Shown: positions 23,608-32,346, numbered from the stretch's first letter. The stretch is DNA of 32,357 nt from Thermoanaerobacter sp. A7A (GCF_000445185.1 NZ_AVAF01000140.1:1-32357); one strand, 5' to 3'. Program-made: numbers and translations. Notes: generated by a model from the letters alone, not told the origin.

Positions 23608-24165
23608 CTAAACCGTTTTATCAAAATTGTTTCCTACATATTCTATTTTTATTGAAGGATATTGTCTCATGTAAATGTTTATATACCCTGATATTGCAGA
23701 TATTTGAGGCTTATGTGGTATCGCTCTTATTTCTGCGCCGCCTAACTGCCAATTTATTCTTAAATATCCGTCAAACCATATTTTGGGTCGTGACTTTGGC
23801 ATTAGGTCAACATTGAAGTCTATATCCTGAATCATCGCTTCTTCACTTAATTTTACAATTGCATCTTGATGGTTTTCTATTGATGCAAGTGTATCTCCAT
23901 CTTCAGCAATTTTACCTATTGCTTCAAGAGCTATTTGTTTGCTCATCTGGGCTTCATCATGGACAAGGTCAAAAATACTTTTAAGCCCTGATTCATAAAA
24001 ACACTGATACTGATCTATATATACTTGAGGAAGTTTTTGGTCTATTTCCACTTTCGCAGGTATTTGTTTTATTTCAATGTCTGCTTTTGGACTTTCTATA
24101 GAAATTTGGGCAGGAGTGGTTTCTATACCTATCCTGCCAAAGGTTTGATGTATCACTATACTCAT
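23608..24165 (-). CDS. yviE: YviE-like flagellar-locus protein (DUF6470)
   Basis: The 185-residue cytoplasmic protein has an N-terminal repeat-like stretch with short beta words (IGIETTPAQISIESPKADIEI, IPAKVEIDQKLPQVYIDQ), a helical centre (AQMSKQIALEAIGKIAEDGD) and a C-terminal beta part. The size, opening and position between flgL and fliW match B. subtilis yviE. Its function is unknown. It starts four bases after flgL, with AAGGTG before the ATG. Confidence 0.85.
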   Translation of the reverse strand: MSIVIHQTFGRIGIETTPAQISIESPKADIEIKQIPAKVEIDQKLPQVYIDQYQCFYESGLKSIFDLVHDEAQMSKQIALEAIGKIAEDGDTLASIENHQDAIVKLSEEAMIQDIDFNVDLMPKSRPKIWFDGYLRINWQLGGAEIRAIPHKPQISAISGYINIYMRQYPSIKIEYVGNNFDKTV

Positions 24166-24169
24166 ATTA

Positions 24170-25063
24170 TCACCTTAAAAAGTCTATGAGGCTGGGCTGC
24201 ATAATACGAGCTCCTGCAGCTAAAGAGGCTCTATACACATTTTCATCCATTTTGAGATTTGTAATAACTTGTGCCAAATCTGCATCTTCATTTTTTGAAA
24301 GAAGCGATGTGAAATTGTAGTTATCATCTTGGAGCCTATTCTTTATAAGGTCAATTCTGTTTGATTTTGCACCCACTTCTGCTCTTACTGCCAATACATT
24401 TTCCATCTGCTTATCCACATCAACTATTAAATTGCTTACAGCCTGATGGTCTCCCAAGTCTAATGCTTTTTTTAGATTATCCATCATAGTAAGAAGTTGA
24501 GAAGTTCCTGTCGAATCCACATTAAAAACCTTATCTCCTGAGACATTTACAGCTATTTTGTTTCCTCCTGCTCCTACTTCAAACTCTATTAAACCCTTAT
24601 CGCCACTATAAGAATTATTGGTTTCACTAAAAGGCTGGGTTGTAGTTTTAAAACCTGCAAATATATATCTTCCATTGTATTGAGTATTCCCAACTTGTAT
24701 CATTTGCGCTTTTAACTGCTCTATCTCGTTAGCTATTTTTTGCATATCCTCTTGAGTCAAAGTCCCATTTGCACCTTGGACTGCTAATTCTCTCGTACGC
24801 TGCAATAGGCTACCCAATTGATTTAAAGCAGTATCAGTTATGTCCAACCAGGATTTTGCATCATCAGCATTTTTGGTATAAGCGTCGTTTCTTGTCATAT
24901 CTGTTCGAATACGTAGGCTTGTAGCTACTGCAACAGGGTCATCAGAAGGCCTTGATATTCTTTTGCCTGTAGATAACATGTTTTGATTTTTTTGTAACCG
25001 TTCAAGGTTATTGTTGTAGTCATTCAAAAAATTCGTTATAAGCATGCCGTCAGTAATTCTCAC
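24170..25063 (-). CDS. flgL: Hook-filament junction protein FlgL (HAP3)
   Basis: The 297-residue flagellin-like junction protein has the N-terminal RITDGMLITNFLNDYNNNLERLQKNQNMLSTGKRISRPSDDPVAVA and C-terminal SLLSKNEDADLAQVITNLKMDENVYRASLAAGARIM, with a short central domain (YNGRYIFAGFKTTTQPF). The start is a GTG at 25063 after GCAGGTG. It is fifth in the flgM operon, 81 bases after flgK; that gap holds a dispersed-repeat-like hairpin. Together with FlgK it joins hook to filament. Confidence 0.95.
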   Translation of the reverse strand: MRITDGMLITNFLNDYNNNLERLQKNQNMLSTGKRISRPSDDPVAVATSLRIRTDMTRNDAYTKNADDAKSWLDITDTALNQLGSLLQRTRELAVQGANGTLTQEDMQKIANEIEQLKAQMIQVGNTQYNGRYIFAGFKTTTQPFSETNNSYSGDKGLIEFEVGAGGNKIAVNVSGDKVFNVDSTGTSQLLTMMDNLKKALDLGDHQAVSNLIVDVDKQMENVLAVRAEVGAKSNRIDLIKNRLQDDNYNFTSLLSKNEDADLAQVITNLKMDENVYRASLAAGARIMQPSLIDFLR

Positions 25064-25112
25064 CTTTTACACCTGCCTTAATCTAATACTGTATGGTATT
25101 CCTCTTTGGTCT

Positions 25113-25141
25113 GAGATCCTCCGGCTTCGCCTCAGGATGAC
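25113..25141. repeat. Short dispersed-type palindromic repeat in the flgK-flgL gap
   Basis: The stretch at 25113-25141 is GC-rich against AT-rich flanks. ATCCT (25116-25120) pairs with AGGAT (25134-25138), and GGC (25123-25125) with GCC (25129-25131), around TTC. From memory this resembles the CATCCTGAGGCGAAGCC-type intergenic repeats scattered in many bacterial genomes, clostridial ones included. Only one copy is in this window, so dispersal is not shown here. Confidence 0.5.
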
Positions 25142-25144
25142 ATA

Positions 25145-26587
25145 TTATCTTCCTACAATGCCCATCCTATTTATAAGAGTATCTAAAAGTTCATCCATGG
25201 CTGTTATCACTCTTGCAGAAGCAGCATAGGATTTCTGATACTTTAACATGTTTGTCATCTCTTCATCTAAAGATACACCAGATACCGATTGTCTGTTTAA
25301 ATCAATTTGTTTTACCATGACTTCCTGATTTTTTTGCATTAAGTTTGCTTGCTGTGCATCCACTCCAAGATTTGATATTAGTGACCTTGCAAAGTCATCA
25401 AATGTGGCTCCATTTAGTACCGCATTACCTTGATCCCTTAAAGCAATAAGCTTTAATGCATTTGTGTTATCGCCCGGAAGAGTAGCCGTACTTGATGCAG
25501 CAGCTATTTTCTCAAGTCCATCTGCTGCAAGAATATCTGAACTTACTTTAATTAACTTCGCATATTGAACTGTGGAATCATATGGAGTAGTAAAATCAGT
25601 GAAAAGTGGAATTCCTGTAGAACCGTCAAGGCCATAACCTGCTTTATGTACTTCATTTATCGCTTGTGCTATACTATATGCTAATTTATTCCATTCATTT
25701 ATATAATAGGGTACTCCTTTTATCCCGTTGGTGCCATCTCCATCTCTCATATCGAGTAAGCCTTTTAATATACCACTTGAAGGGTTTACAGGTGCCCCTG
25801 TTAAATCCCATACCACAGCACCTGTATTATTTAGACTCATCGTAAATGCAGTTGACCCATCTACCAAAGCTTGTCCCGCTATATCGATTCTGAAATTTCT
25901 ATTGGAGTCTTCATATGTAGTGATATTGACAAGTTTAGAAAGTTGATCAACAAGAAGATTTCTCTGGTCTCTTAAGTCATTTGCTGTTTGTCCGGTAAGT
26001 TCGAATCTATATATTTCATTATTTAATTTACTTATTCTCTCAGCATAAGAATTTATCTCTGCAATTCTACTTTGTATGGTAGAATTTAATTCATTCAATT
26101 TATCATAAAGGTGCTGATATACAGTATTAAAAGTATCAGCAAGAGCAATAGCTCTTTCTCTAACTTCTGCTCTTACCGTCAAACTTTCTGGATTCTTGGA
26201 TAACTCTTGAAGGGAATTAAAAAAGTCATTAAGCACTGTGTTTATTCCGCTATCCGAAGGTTCGTTAAATATATCCTCAACAGCAGCTAAAACTTGCGCT
26301 TTTGTTTCCCATTCACCCAAAAATTTATTTTCCCTTCTGAATTGGTTGTCTAAAAATTGGTCGCGGATTTGCCTTATATCCTGTATTTTTACGCCTTCTC
26401 CTATGGCTTTTCCCCATTGGTCATACATACCAAAAGTAGTGGGTGGTGCAATTGAGGCCATATCTACTACTTGACGAGTATACCCAGGGGTATTAGCATT
26501 AGCAATATTGTGTCCAGTAACATCCAAAGCCTTTTGGCTTACAAACAATCCTGTCTTTGCTATTTCTAATCCTTGAAAAGTAGACAT
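25145..26587 (-). CDS. flgK: Hook-associated protein FlgK (HAP1)
   Basis: The 480-residue junction protein has the flagellar rod motif at its start (STFQGLEIAKTGLFVSQKALDVTGHNIANANTPGYTRQ), GxxxxxIRQIRDQFLDNQFRRE, and the C-terminal SVSGVSLDEEMTNMLKYQKSYAASARVITAMDELLDTLIN. I start at the ATG at 26587 (MSTFQ), six bases after AGGGGG; the frame is open to 26614 with overlap into flgN. FlgN, encoded just upstream, should be its export chaperone. Confidence 0.96.
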   Translation of the reverse strand: MSTFQGLEIAKTGLFVSQKALDVTGHNIANANTPGYTRQVVDMASIAPPTTFGMYDQWGKAIGEGVKIQDIRQIRDQFLDNQFRRENKFLGEWETKAQVLAAVEDIFNEPSDSGINTVLNDFFNSLQELSKNPESLTVRAEVRERAIALADTFNTVYQHLYDKLNELNSTIQSRIAEINSYAERISKLNNEIYRFELTGQTANDLRDQRNLLVDQLSKLVNITTYEDSNRNFRIDIAGQALVDGSTAFTMSLNNTGAVVWDLTGAPVNPSSGILKGLLDMRDGDGTNGIKGVPYYINEWNKLAYSIAQAINEVHKAGYGLDGSTGIPLFTDFTTPYDSTVQYAKLIKVSSDILAADGLEKIAAASSTATLPGDNTNALKLIALRDQGNAVLNGATFDDFARSLISNLGVDAQQANLMQKNQEVMVKQIDLNRQSVSGVSLDEEMTNMLKYQKSYAASARVITAMDELLDTLINRMGIVGR

Positions 26588-26597
26588 CTTCATCCCC

Positions 26598-27074
26598 CTA
26601 TGCCTTTTTGTCAATTAGGCTGGTGTATTTTTTTATATTGCCATTATTCCCATAAACACCATCATCACTTTCTAAGGCACTTGATATTGTTTGAATAGAA
26701 TAATTTACATATTCTAACGCTTGTTCAATTAAAGCAGCATTTAATTTGTTTCTTTCTTCAAGTTCTTTTAAAATATTAGTCAGATTATATTTGATATCTT
26801 TTAGGTTTTCTGCTTCTTCTGAAGAAATTGATTCTATCAAGTCGGTTATTGTCATTTTGCCTTCTATATCAATCTTCTCCAATATATCCTCTCTTTGTTC
26901 TTCTAATTCCATTAGTTTTTTTATAAGTTGCTTCTCTATTTGCACTATTTCATCTAATTCTTTTATTTTTCCCGCAATTATAATATCAGTTTTTTTTATC
27001 GCTAAGTCTAATAAAACTTTGTAAATTTCTGTTTCTCCCCTTAATACATCTACAAGCTTTTGGCTATTAGCCAT
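26598..27074 (-). CDS. flgN: Flagellar export chaperone FlgN
   Basis: The 158-residue helical protein (ELDEIVQIEKQLIKKLMELEEQREDILEKI, SSEEAENLKDIKYNLTNILKELEERNKLNAALIEQALEYVNYSIQTIS) has the FlgN pattern and position between flgM and flgK (yvyG in Bacillus). The client should be FlgK and FlgL. I take the ATG at 27074; a GTG three codons earlier (27083) is too close to the AAAGGG site. Confidence 0.9.
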   Translation of the reverse strand: MANSQKLVDVLRGETEIYKVLLDLAIKKTDIIIAGKIKELDEIVQIEKQLIKKLMELEEQREDILEKIDIEGKMTITDLIESISSEEAENLKDIKYNLTNILKELEERNKLNAALIEQALEYVNYSIQTISSALESDDGVYGNNGNIKKYTSLIDKKA

Positions 27075-27090
27075 TGCCAGCACACCCTTT

Positions 27091-27366
27091 TTAAATTTTT
27101 TTATTCAACAATATTCCCTTAAGAATAGCATCCGCCACATCTTCAGCTTTTACATTGTAAGTCCCAGCACTCAGCATTGCCTTTATGTTTTCAATCTTTT
27201 GATTCTTTATCTTTTCAAATTCATTTGAACTTTGTGCAAGTTTAATTGCTTCTTCTGATATCTCAACTTTATCCTTTATCTCCGCTTTCTTGCTAGCAAC
27301 TTTTTCTACTGCATCTACTCGATAAACTGACATTATTTTTTCAATGTTGTTGTTATAAATTTTCAT
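27091..27366 (-). CDS. flgM: Anti-sigma-28 factor FlgM
   Basis: The 91-residue protein holds SigD inactive until the hook is finished, then leaves the cell. It has a poorly ordered N-terminal half and the C-terminal FlgM helices (VEISEEAIKLAQ, FEKIKNQKIENIKAMLSAGTYNVKAEDVADAILKGIL). I start at the ATG at 27366 after GGGGGTG. It is first after a SigD promoter (27392-27418), so SigD drives its own inhibitor, a known feedback. Confidence 0.93.
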   Translation of the reverse strand: MKIYNNNIEKIMSVYRVDAVEKVASKKAEIKDKVEISEEAIKLAQSSNEFEKIKNQKIENIKAMLSAGTYNVKAEDVADAILKGILLNKKI

Positions 27367-27391
27367 TTTTAACACCCCCGTACTACTACTA

Positions 27392-27418
27392 ATATCGACT
27401 TAATAATTTAAAAGTTTA
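27392..27418 (-). promoter_or_regulatory. SigD (sigma-28) promoter for flgM-flgN-flgK-flgL-yviE-fliW-csrA
   Basis: On the minus strand TAAA (27415-27418), 15 bases, then GTCGATAT (27392-27399), seven of eight bases of GCCGATAT. The TAAA box lies inside the annotated 3' end of yvyF. Confidence 0.82.
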
Positions 27419-27843
27419 ATATAAAAATCATTTTTTCTTTTTTTGATTCTCATAAACGTACAGTCTTTCTCCTGTTTGTTTTTCTTCTTTTTGTCATCGG
27501 ATTGAATCGAATAGCCTTTCATTAATTCCTTAGCTAATTTGGTTTTGCACTCGTCACAAAACCTACCTGTAAGTATTGGTTTACCACATCTTTCGCACCT
27601 AAGACCTATATTGACGTTATTAGAGGTTAAAATAAGCCTGCCTTCCTTTAAAAAATCCATTATTTTCTTTGTAGAAACCTGTGTATTTTGAGATATTTCC
27701 AGCATGGTAGCCGAGGGATGTGTATCTAAATAATCCCTCACTTTCATAAAATCTTCTTCATCCTGTCTATAGCACACTGGACATAGGTCAATTCCTGTGT
27801 ACGTGTAAAGCCTTCCGCACCTTTTACAATTTCTTATTTCCAT
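27400..27843 (-). CDS. yvyF: YvyF-like flagellar operon zinc-finger protein, tail possibly frameshifted
   Basis: The 147-residue protein has two zinc-binding knuckle pairs: CKRCGRLY with CPVCYRQ (residues 6-25) and CERCGKP with CDECKTK (about 83-100). Between them is a winged-helix-like stretch (PSATMLEISQNTQVSTKKIMDFLKEGRL). This is the flagellar operon protein found before flgM in Firmicutes; its function is unknown. The last 20 or so residues (CTFMRIKKRKNDFYIKLLNY) do not look like the family. A single extra base in the A-rich stretch near 27470-27490 would instead give GERLYVYENQKKKK and a stop at 27428-27430. The two-finger core is certain, the C-terminus is not. Confidence 0.85.
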   Translation of the reverse strand: MEIRNCKRCGRLYTYTGIDLCPVCYRQDEEDFMKVRDYLDTHPSATMLEISQNTQVSTKKIMDFLKEGRLILTSNNVNIGLRCERCGKPILTGRFCDECKTKLAKELMKGYSIQSDDKKKKNKQEKDCTFMRIKKRKNDFYIKLLNY

Positions 27844-27881
27844 TTCCTTTCATCCCCCTTTTTGATACTTCAAACACCCCA

Positions 27882-28571
27882 TTACATATTTTTACCCGTT
27901 GCTATGGTAGCCACATATACATCTTTTGCCCCATTTTCTTTTAAGACTTTGGCACACTCGTCCAAAGTAGCACCTGTTGTCAACACGTCGTCTACCAGTA
28001 ACACATTTTTCCCAACAATAGTATCTTTGTAAGTCACTTTAAAAGCACCCTTTACGTTTTCTATCCTCTCTTCTTTGTGCAAAGCAGTCTGGGTTGTTGT
28101 ATTTCTCACTCTTCTTAAAGCCTTAGACATAAAAATATTCAATCGATAAGAAAGTTCTCTTGCTAAAAGTTCTGACTGATTGTAACCTCTTTCGTCAAGT
28201 CTAATTTTGTGAAGAGGAACAGGTACTATGACATCTATAGGCCAGTTCATTTTTTTAACTGCATCAGCCATATAGTCTGCAAAAAAAGGTGCCAATTCTC
28301 TCTCTTTGAAATATTTGAACCGCCCTATTAAGTCTTTTACAACACCATCGTATTCAAAAGGACTTATATTTTGTTTAAATTCATGACCATGTTCTAAACA
28401 ATCAGGACATGTTCCTTCATAGTCTATTGGTTTACCACAAATACTACACCTATTACCCTCAATAAATTTTAATGTGCTTTTGCATTTGTCGCATAAATAC
28501 CCTGTTTTTATAGCAGTTTTACAAATAATGCAGGTTGTTTTTGGTGGAAATAAAAGGTCTAAAAAAATCAT
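27882..28571 (-). CDS. comFC: ComFC-type amidophosphoribosyltransferase-like competence protein
   Basis: The 229-residue protein has an N-terminal zinc ribbon (CIICKTAIKTGYLCDKC, then CSICGKPIDYEGTCPDC) and a phosphoribosyltransferase fold with VIVPVPLHKIRLDERGYNQSELLA and the PRPP loop VLLVDDVLTTGATL near residue 190. ComFC/ComF proteins help take up single-stranded DNA in competence together with the ComFA helicase, which is not in this window. The RNA-free PRT fold's exact reaction is unknown. It precedes yvyF, as in Bacillus, and starts after AAGGGG. Confidence 0.93.
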   Translation of the reverse strand: MIFLDLLFPPKTTCIICKTAIKTGYLCDKCKSTLKFIEGNRCSICGKPIDYEGTCPDCLEHGHEFKQNISPFEYDGVVKDLIGRFKYFKERELAPFFADYMADAVKKMNWPIDVIVPVPLHKIRLDERGYNQSELLARELSYRLNIFMSKALRRVRNTTTQTALHKEERIENVKGAFKVTYKDTIVGKNVLLVDDVLTTGATLDECAKVLKENGAKDVYVATIATGKNM

Positions 28572-28613
28572 CTTTATTGCCCCTTATTGCAATTCACTTT
28601 TCTTTTATATTTT

Positions 28614-28640
28614 ATATCGGCATTATTAAATTAAAATTAA
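28614..28640 (-). promoter_or_regulatory. Probable SigD (sigma-28) promoter for comFC-yvyF
   Basis: On the minus strand GCCGATAT (28614-28621) is a perfect SigD -10 element; the -35 at 15 bases is TTAA (28637-28640), three of four bases of TAAA. The rest of the comFC-recD2 gap is AT-rich without other signals. Confidence 0.6.
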
Positions 28641-28697
28641 TTAAAAAATTATCATTTTACAGTAAATTTTCCTCTATTTTGTGTAAAATCGTAATAT

Positions 28698-30905
28698 TTA
28701 GTTTACATACAAAAGTGCTTTTTTAAGCCTTGAAAGAAGCCCTGAATATCTTTTTGAGATTCTATTGTTGTCAATCATAAATTTCAAATATTTCTCTTGA
28801 CCTACCAAAATAACCAATTTCTTCGCCCTTGTAACGGCAGTGTACAAAAGGTTTCTTGTTAATAGCATAGGGGGTCCATAAGTAATTGGCATTATGACAA
28901 CAGGAAATTCACTGCCTTGGCTTTTGTGTACTGTTATAGCATAAGACAAATTTAGTTCATTCAAGTCAGAAAAGTCATAAGTGACAAATTTTTCGTCGTC
29001 AAAATATACAGTCAATTCCTGTAATTCTTCGTCTATTGATTGAATTATTCCTATATCTCCGTTAAACACTCCTTCTCCTTCTTCATCGCCTTTTTTCCAT
29101 TTTATCTTGTAGTTATTTTTTATTTGCATCACTTTATCCCCCACCCTGAAGACAAACTCCTTCATTATTTTTTCGGCTTTAGTTTTGTCGTGGGGATTTA
29201 ATGCTTTTTGCAGCTCTAAATTTAAATTGTGAACACCAATTATCCCTTTTCTCATAGGGGTGAGTACTTGAATATCATTAATAGGATGAAATCCATAAGC
29301 TTTAGGAAGTCTGTTTGTCACAAGCTCCAATATGGTTTTTAATATATCCTCTTGGGTGTTAGCATTTATAAAAAAGAAATCACTATTTTTATCGTTATAG
29401 GTTGGATATTCTCCATTATTTATCTTGTGAGCATTTACTACTATCAAACTTTGCTTTTGCTGTCTAAAAATTTCTTTTAAACGTATCACTTTTACTATTC
29501 CACTGTCTATTATATCTCTTAGGACATTTCCGGCTCCAACAGATGGAAGCTGATCAGCATCCCCTACTAAAATCAGTTTTGCCCCTATAGGTAGGGCTTT
29601 TAATAAAGCATTCATAAGCAATATATCTACCATTGAAGCTTCGTCAACTATTATAACGTCGTATTTTAATGGGTCTTTTTCATTTTTGTTAAAGCCCTTC
29701 CCTTCTTCCTCCGAATAAGTATATTCTAAAAGCCTATGAATAGTCTTCGCCTCTTTTCCAGTAGCTTCCGTTATCCTTTTTGCGGCTCTTCCTGTTGGGG
29801 CTGCAAGAGCCACTTTTTTACCAGCTTTTTCAAAAATACGTATTATACAATTTATTATTGTAGTCTTTCCTGTGCCTGGTCCTCCCGTTATGACAACAAC
29901 AGAATTTTTAACAGCTTCTTCAACAGCCAATTTTTGATTTTCTGCTAACAAAATACCTGTTTCTTTTTCAAAATTTCTAATTTCTTTTTGGACATCTATG
30001 CCTAAATCTTCATTTTCCATTAGTGTCATGTTAAACAATCTCTCTGCTGTGTGTAATTCAGCTATATAGTAAGGTATATAGTAAATTCCTACAGTATCAT
30101 CTTCAAAAGTTTCAATATGTATTTTTTCATTTTGTACTAAAAGCACAAAAGAATCCTCTACTTCTTCTTCGCTCACTTCTAACAAACTTGCTGCTTCTTT
30201 TTTTAACAATTCTTTCGGCACATAGGTGTGACCATTTGCCGCATACTGCATCAAAACATATCGAGTACCAGAAGATATGCGATATAGAGAATGAGGGTCA
30301 ACTCCTAGGCTCTCTGCTATTTTGTCTGCAGTTTTAAATCCTATTCCAAATATATCGTCAGCCAATCTGTAAGGGTTTTGCTTAATAATTTCAATCGCGT
30401 TGTTTCCGTATTCTTTATAAATCTTTATAGCCATTGCAGTGGAAATACCGTACCCCTGCAAAAACACCATCACTTCTTTTATGCCCTTTTGCATTTCATA
30501 AGCTTCACAAATTCTTTTTATCTTCTCATCGCTTAGACCTTTTATTTCTTTTAATCTTTCTGGTGCAGTTTCAATTATATTTAAAGAATCAACGCCAAAC
30601 TTTTTTACAATTTTTCTTGCTGTAACAGGACCTATTCCAGGAATTAAGCCAGAAGATAAAAACTTTTCTATTCCCTCTAAAGTGGTAGGAGCCAAGGTTT
30701 CATAATTTAAAACCCTAATTTGCTCTCCGTAATCAGGATGTTCTACCCATTCACCTTCAATTTTAATTCTTTCCCCAATGTTTACAAAAGGCATATAACC
30801 TACAGCAGTAACTGCTAAACCTTGGGTACTTAATTCTAAAACTGTATAACCATTTTGTTCATTTCTAAAAATTATTTCTTCAACTATACCTTCTATGTCA
30901 ATCAT
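28698..30905 (-). CDS. recD2: RecD2-type 5'-3' DNA helicase
   Basis: The 735-residue superfamily 1B helicase is of the RecBC-independent type. It has an N-terminal OB-like domain (1-75), helix-hairpin-helix units (about 85-200, LIPGIGPVTARKIVKKFG, IFGIGFKTADKIAESLG), Walker A GGPGTGKT (341-348), APTGRAAKR (369-377), Walker B IIVDEAS (418-424), VGDADQLPSVGAG, and the C-terminal UvrD-like motif YAITVHKSQGSEFPVVI with YTAVTRAKK. RecD2 proteins act in DNA repair and replication fork upkeep. The start is the ATG at 30905 after AGGAGA. It lies downstream of metK behind a terminator and is not obviously part of the flagellar operon. Confidence 0.95.
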   Translation of the reverse strand: MIDIEGIVEEIIFRNEQNGYTVLELSTQGLAVTAVGYMPFVNIGERIKIEGEWVEHPDYGEQIRVLNYETLAPTTLEGIEKFLSSGLIPGIGPVTARKIVKKFGVDSLNIIETAPERLKEIKGLSDEKIKRICEAYEMQKGIKEVMVFLQGYGISTAMAIKIYKEYGNNAIEIIKQNPYRLADDIFGIGFKTADKIAESLGVDPHSLYRISSGTRYVLMQYAANGHTYVPKELLKKEAASLLEVSEEEVEDSFVLLVQNEKIHIETFEDDTVGIYYIPYYIAELHTAERLFNMTLMENEDLGIDVQKEIRNFEKETGILLAENQKLAVEEAVKNSVVVITGGPGTGKTTIINCIIRIFEKAGKKVALAAPTGRAAKRITEATGKEAKTIHRLLEYTYSEEEGKGFNKNEKDPLKYDVIIVDEASMVDILLMNALLKALPIGAKLILVGDADQLPSVGAGNVLRDIIDSGIVKVIRLKEIFRQQKQSLIVVNAHKINNGEYPTYNDKNSDFFFINANTQEDILKTILELVTNRLPKAYGFHPINDIQVLTPMRKGIIGVHNLNLELQKALNPHDKTKAEKIMKEFVFRVGDKVMQIKNNYKIKWKKGDEEGEGVFNGDIGIIQSIDEELQELTVYFDDEKFVTYDFSDLNELNLSYAITVHKSQGSEFPVVIMPITYGPPMLLTRNLLYTAVTRAKKLVILVGQEKYLKFMIDNNRISKRYSGLLSRLKKALLYVN

Positions 30906-30999
30906 AGCCGATTCTCCTGTTTTAATTCTTTTCTTTATTTAATTTTACCTTATATTTAAAGCAAATTAAAGCCAATTCATTTCTTTTTTTCAATTTTTG

Positions 31000-31008
31000 T
31001 GGTATAAT
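31000..31008 (+). promoter_or_regulatory. Orphan extended -10 promoter on plus strand in the metK-recD2 gap
   Basis: TGGTATAAT (31000-31008) is an extended -10 element facing metK on the opposite strand; no good -35 lies upstream. No plus-strand gene follows. A transcript would run into two hairpins ending at 31097. Confidence 0.35.
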
Positions 31009-31042
31009 TAAGGTAGCGAAGCGTTTACAAAACATAAGTTCT

Positions 31043-31097
31043 ATGGCATTAAAAAAGATATATAAAAAATGCCATAAGCCCGGGTTTACCCGGGCTT
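31043..31097 (-). terminator. metK terminator with two hairpins
   Basis: AAGCCCGGG (31076-31084) and CCCGGGCTT (31089-31097) form a nine-bp stem with a TTTA loop seven bases after metK. On the minus strand it is followed by a second inverted repeat (AATGCCAT 31068-31075, ATGGCATT 31043-31050), whose first arm leads into TTTTTTATAT. Confidence 0.75.
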
Positions 31098-31103
31098 TCA
31101 AAT

Positions 31104-32291
31104 TTATATTCCTGCCAACTTTTTTAATATATCTACTTTGTCTGTTTTTTCCCATGGGAGGTCTAAGTCGTGTCTCCCAAAGTGACCATAGGCTGCAACT
31201 TGTCTATAAATAGGTCTTCTCAAATCTAAATCCCTAATTATAGCTGCAGGTCTTAAGTCGAAAACTTGCTTTACAATTTCCGAAATCTTTTCATCTGGTA
31301 TCTTGCCTGTACCAAAAGTATCAATACCTATTTCAAGAGGTGTAGCAACACCTATTGCATAAGCCAATTGCACTTCACATTTCTTAGCAAGTCCTGCTGC
31401 TACAATATTCTTTGCTACATATCTTGCAGCATAACTTGCGGATCTGTCCACTTTCGTCGGGTCTTTACCTGAAAAAGCCCCGCCCCCGTGCCTTGCATAT
31501 CCGCCATAGGTGTCTACAATAATTTTTCTTCCTGTCAGTCCGCTATCACCTTGAGGTCCACCAATAACAAATCTCCCCGTTGGATTTACAAAAATTTTTG
31601 TTTTATCGTCTAGCATATGAGGAGGTATAATGGCCTTTATCACATGCTCAATAATATCTTTTTCAATAATGTCATGGTCAACCTCAGGTGCGTGTTGAGC
31701 TGAGACAACAACAGAATCTACCCTCACAGGCCTGTCATCTTCATACTCTACAGTTACTTGAGTCTTTCCGTCCGGCCTTAAATAGCTTAGTGTACCATTT
31801 TTTCTAACTTCAGCCAGTCTTCTCGCAAGCTTGTGAGCCATCATTATAGGCATAGGCATTAATTCTTCTGTTTCATCACAAGCAAAGCCAAACATTAAAC
31901 CTTGATCTCCAGCTCCAATAGCTTCAATTTCCGAATCTGAAAGTTCTCCTCTTTTAGCCTCTAATGCCTTGTCCACACCAAGGGCAATATCAGGAGATTG
32001 CTCATCAATAGAAGTGATAACTGCACAAGTATCAGCGTCGAAACCGTATTTTGCTCTTGTGTAGCCAATCTCTTCTACTACTTTTCTCACTACTTTTGGT
32101 ATATCTACATAGCACTGAGTAGTAATTTCTCCCATTACCATGACCAAACCTGTAGTCACAGCTGTTTCACAAGCAACTCTGGCATAGGGATCTTTTTTCA
32201 AAATTTCATCTAATATTGCGTCAGAAATCTGATCGCAGATTTTATCAGGATGTCCCTCAGTAACAGATTCAGATGTAAACAGTTTACGCAT
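31104..32291 (-). CDS. metK: S-adenosylmethionine synthase
   Basis: The 395-residue enzyme makes S-adenosylmethionine from methionine and ATP, the methyl donor for, among others, the two DNA methylases in this window. Family motifs are [24 protein letters not shown] (5-28), the GAGDQG loop (127-132), and [23 protein letters not shown] (269-291). The length is normal and all active-site loops are intact. The start at 32291 matches the conserved N-terminus, but AGGAGG lies 14 bases upstream, farther than usual, with a mini-frame ATG-AGA-TAA in between. An intrinsic-terminator-like hairpin precedes the gene. Confidence 0.97.
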   Translation of the reverse strand: MRKLFTSESVTEGHPDKICDQISDAILDEILKKDPYARVACETAVTTGLVMVMGEITTQCYVDIPKVVRKVVEEIGYTRAKYGFDADTCAVITSIDEQSPDIALGVDKALEAKRGELSDSEIEAIGAGDQGLMFGFACDETEELMPMPIMMAHKLARRLAEVRKNGTLSYLRPDGKTQVTVEYEDDRPVRVDSVVVSAQHAPEVDHDIIEKDIIEHVIKAIIPPHMLDDKTKIFVNPTGRFVIGGPQGDSGLTGRKIIVDTYGGYARHGGGAFSGKDPTKVDRSASYAARYVAKNIVAAGLAKKCEVQLAYAIGVATPLEIGIDTFGTGKIPDEKISEIVKQVFDLRPAAIIRDLDLRRPIYRQVAAYGHFGRHDLDLPWEKTDKVDILKKLAGI

Positions 32292-32327
32292 TTTATCTCA
32301 TTATTCCTCCTTAAAAACAAAATAAAA

Positions 32328-32346
32328 CCCCTTCCAAAAGAAGAGG
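32328..32346 (-). terminator. Leader terminator (attenuator) of metK
   Basis: On the minus strand CCTCTTC (32340-32346) pairs with GAAGGGG (32328-32334) with one U-G pair around TTTTG, followed by TTTTATTTT. It lies about 35 bases before metK, inside the leader. Clostridial metK genes are usually controlled by a SAM (S-box) riboswitch whose switch helix is such a terminator. The aptamer would lie beyond the window edge and is not seen. Confidence 0.65.

Noticed and set aside
23538-23624. N-terminal extension of FliW
   Set aside because: It overlaps yviE, has no family match, and the ATG at 23537 has a proper ribosome site.
30922-31155. 77-residue minus-strand open frame between recD2 and metK
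   Set aside because: It runs through the metK terminator and overlaps the metK end out of frame; no ribosome site.
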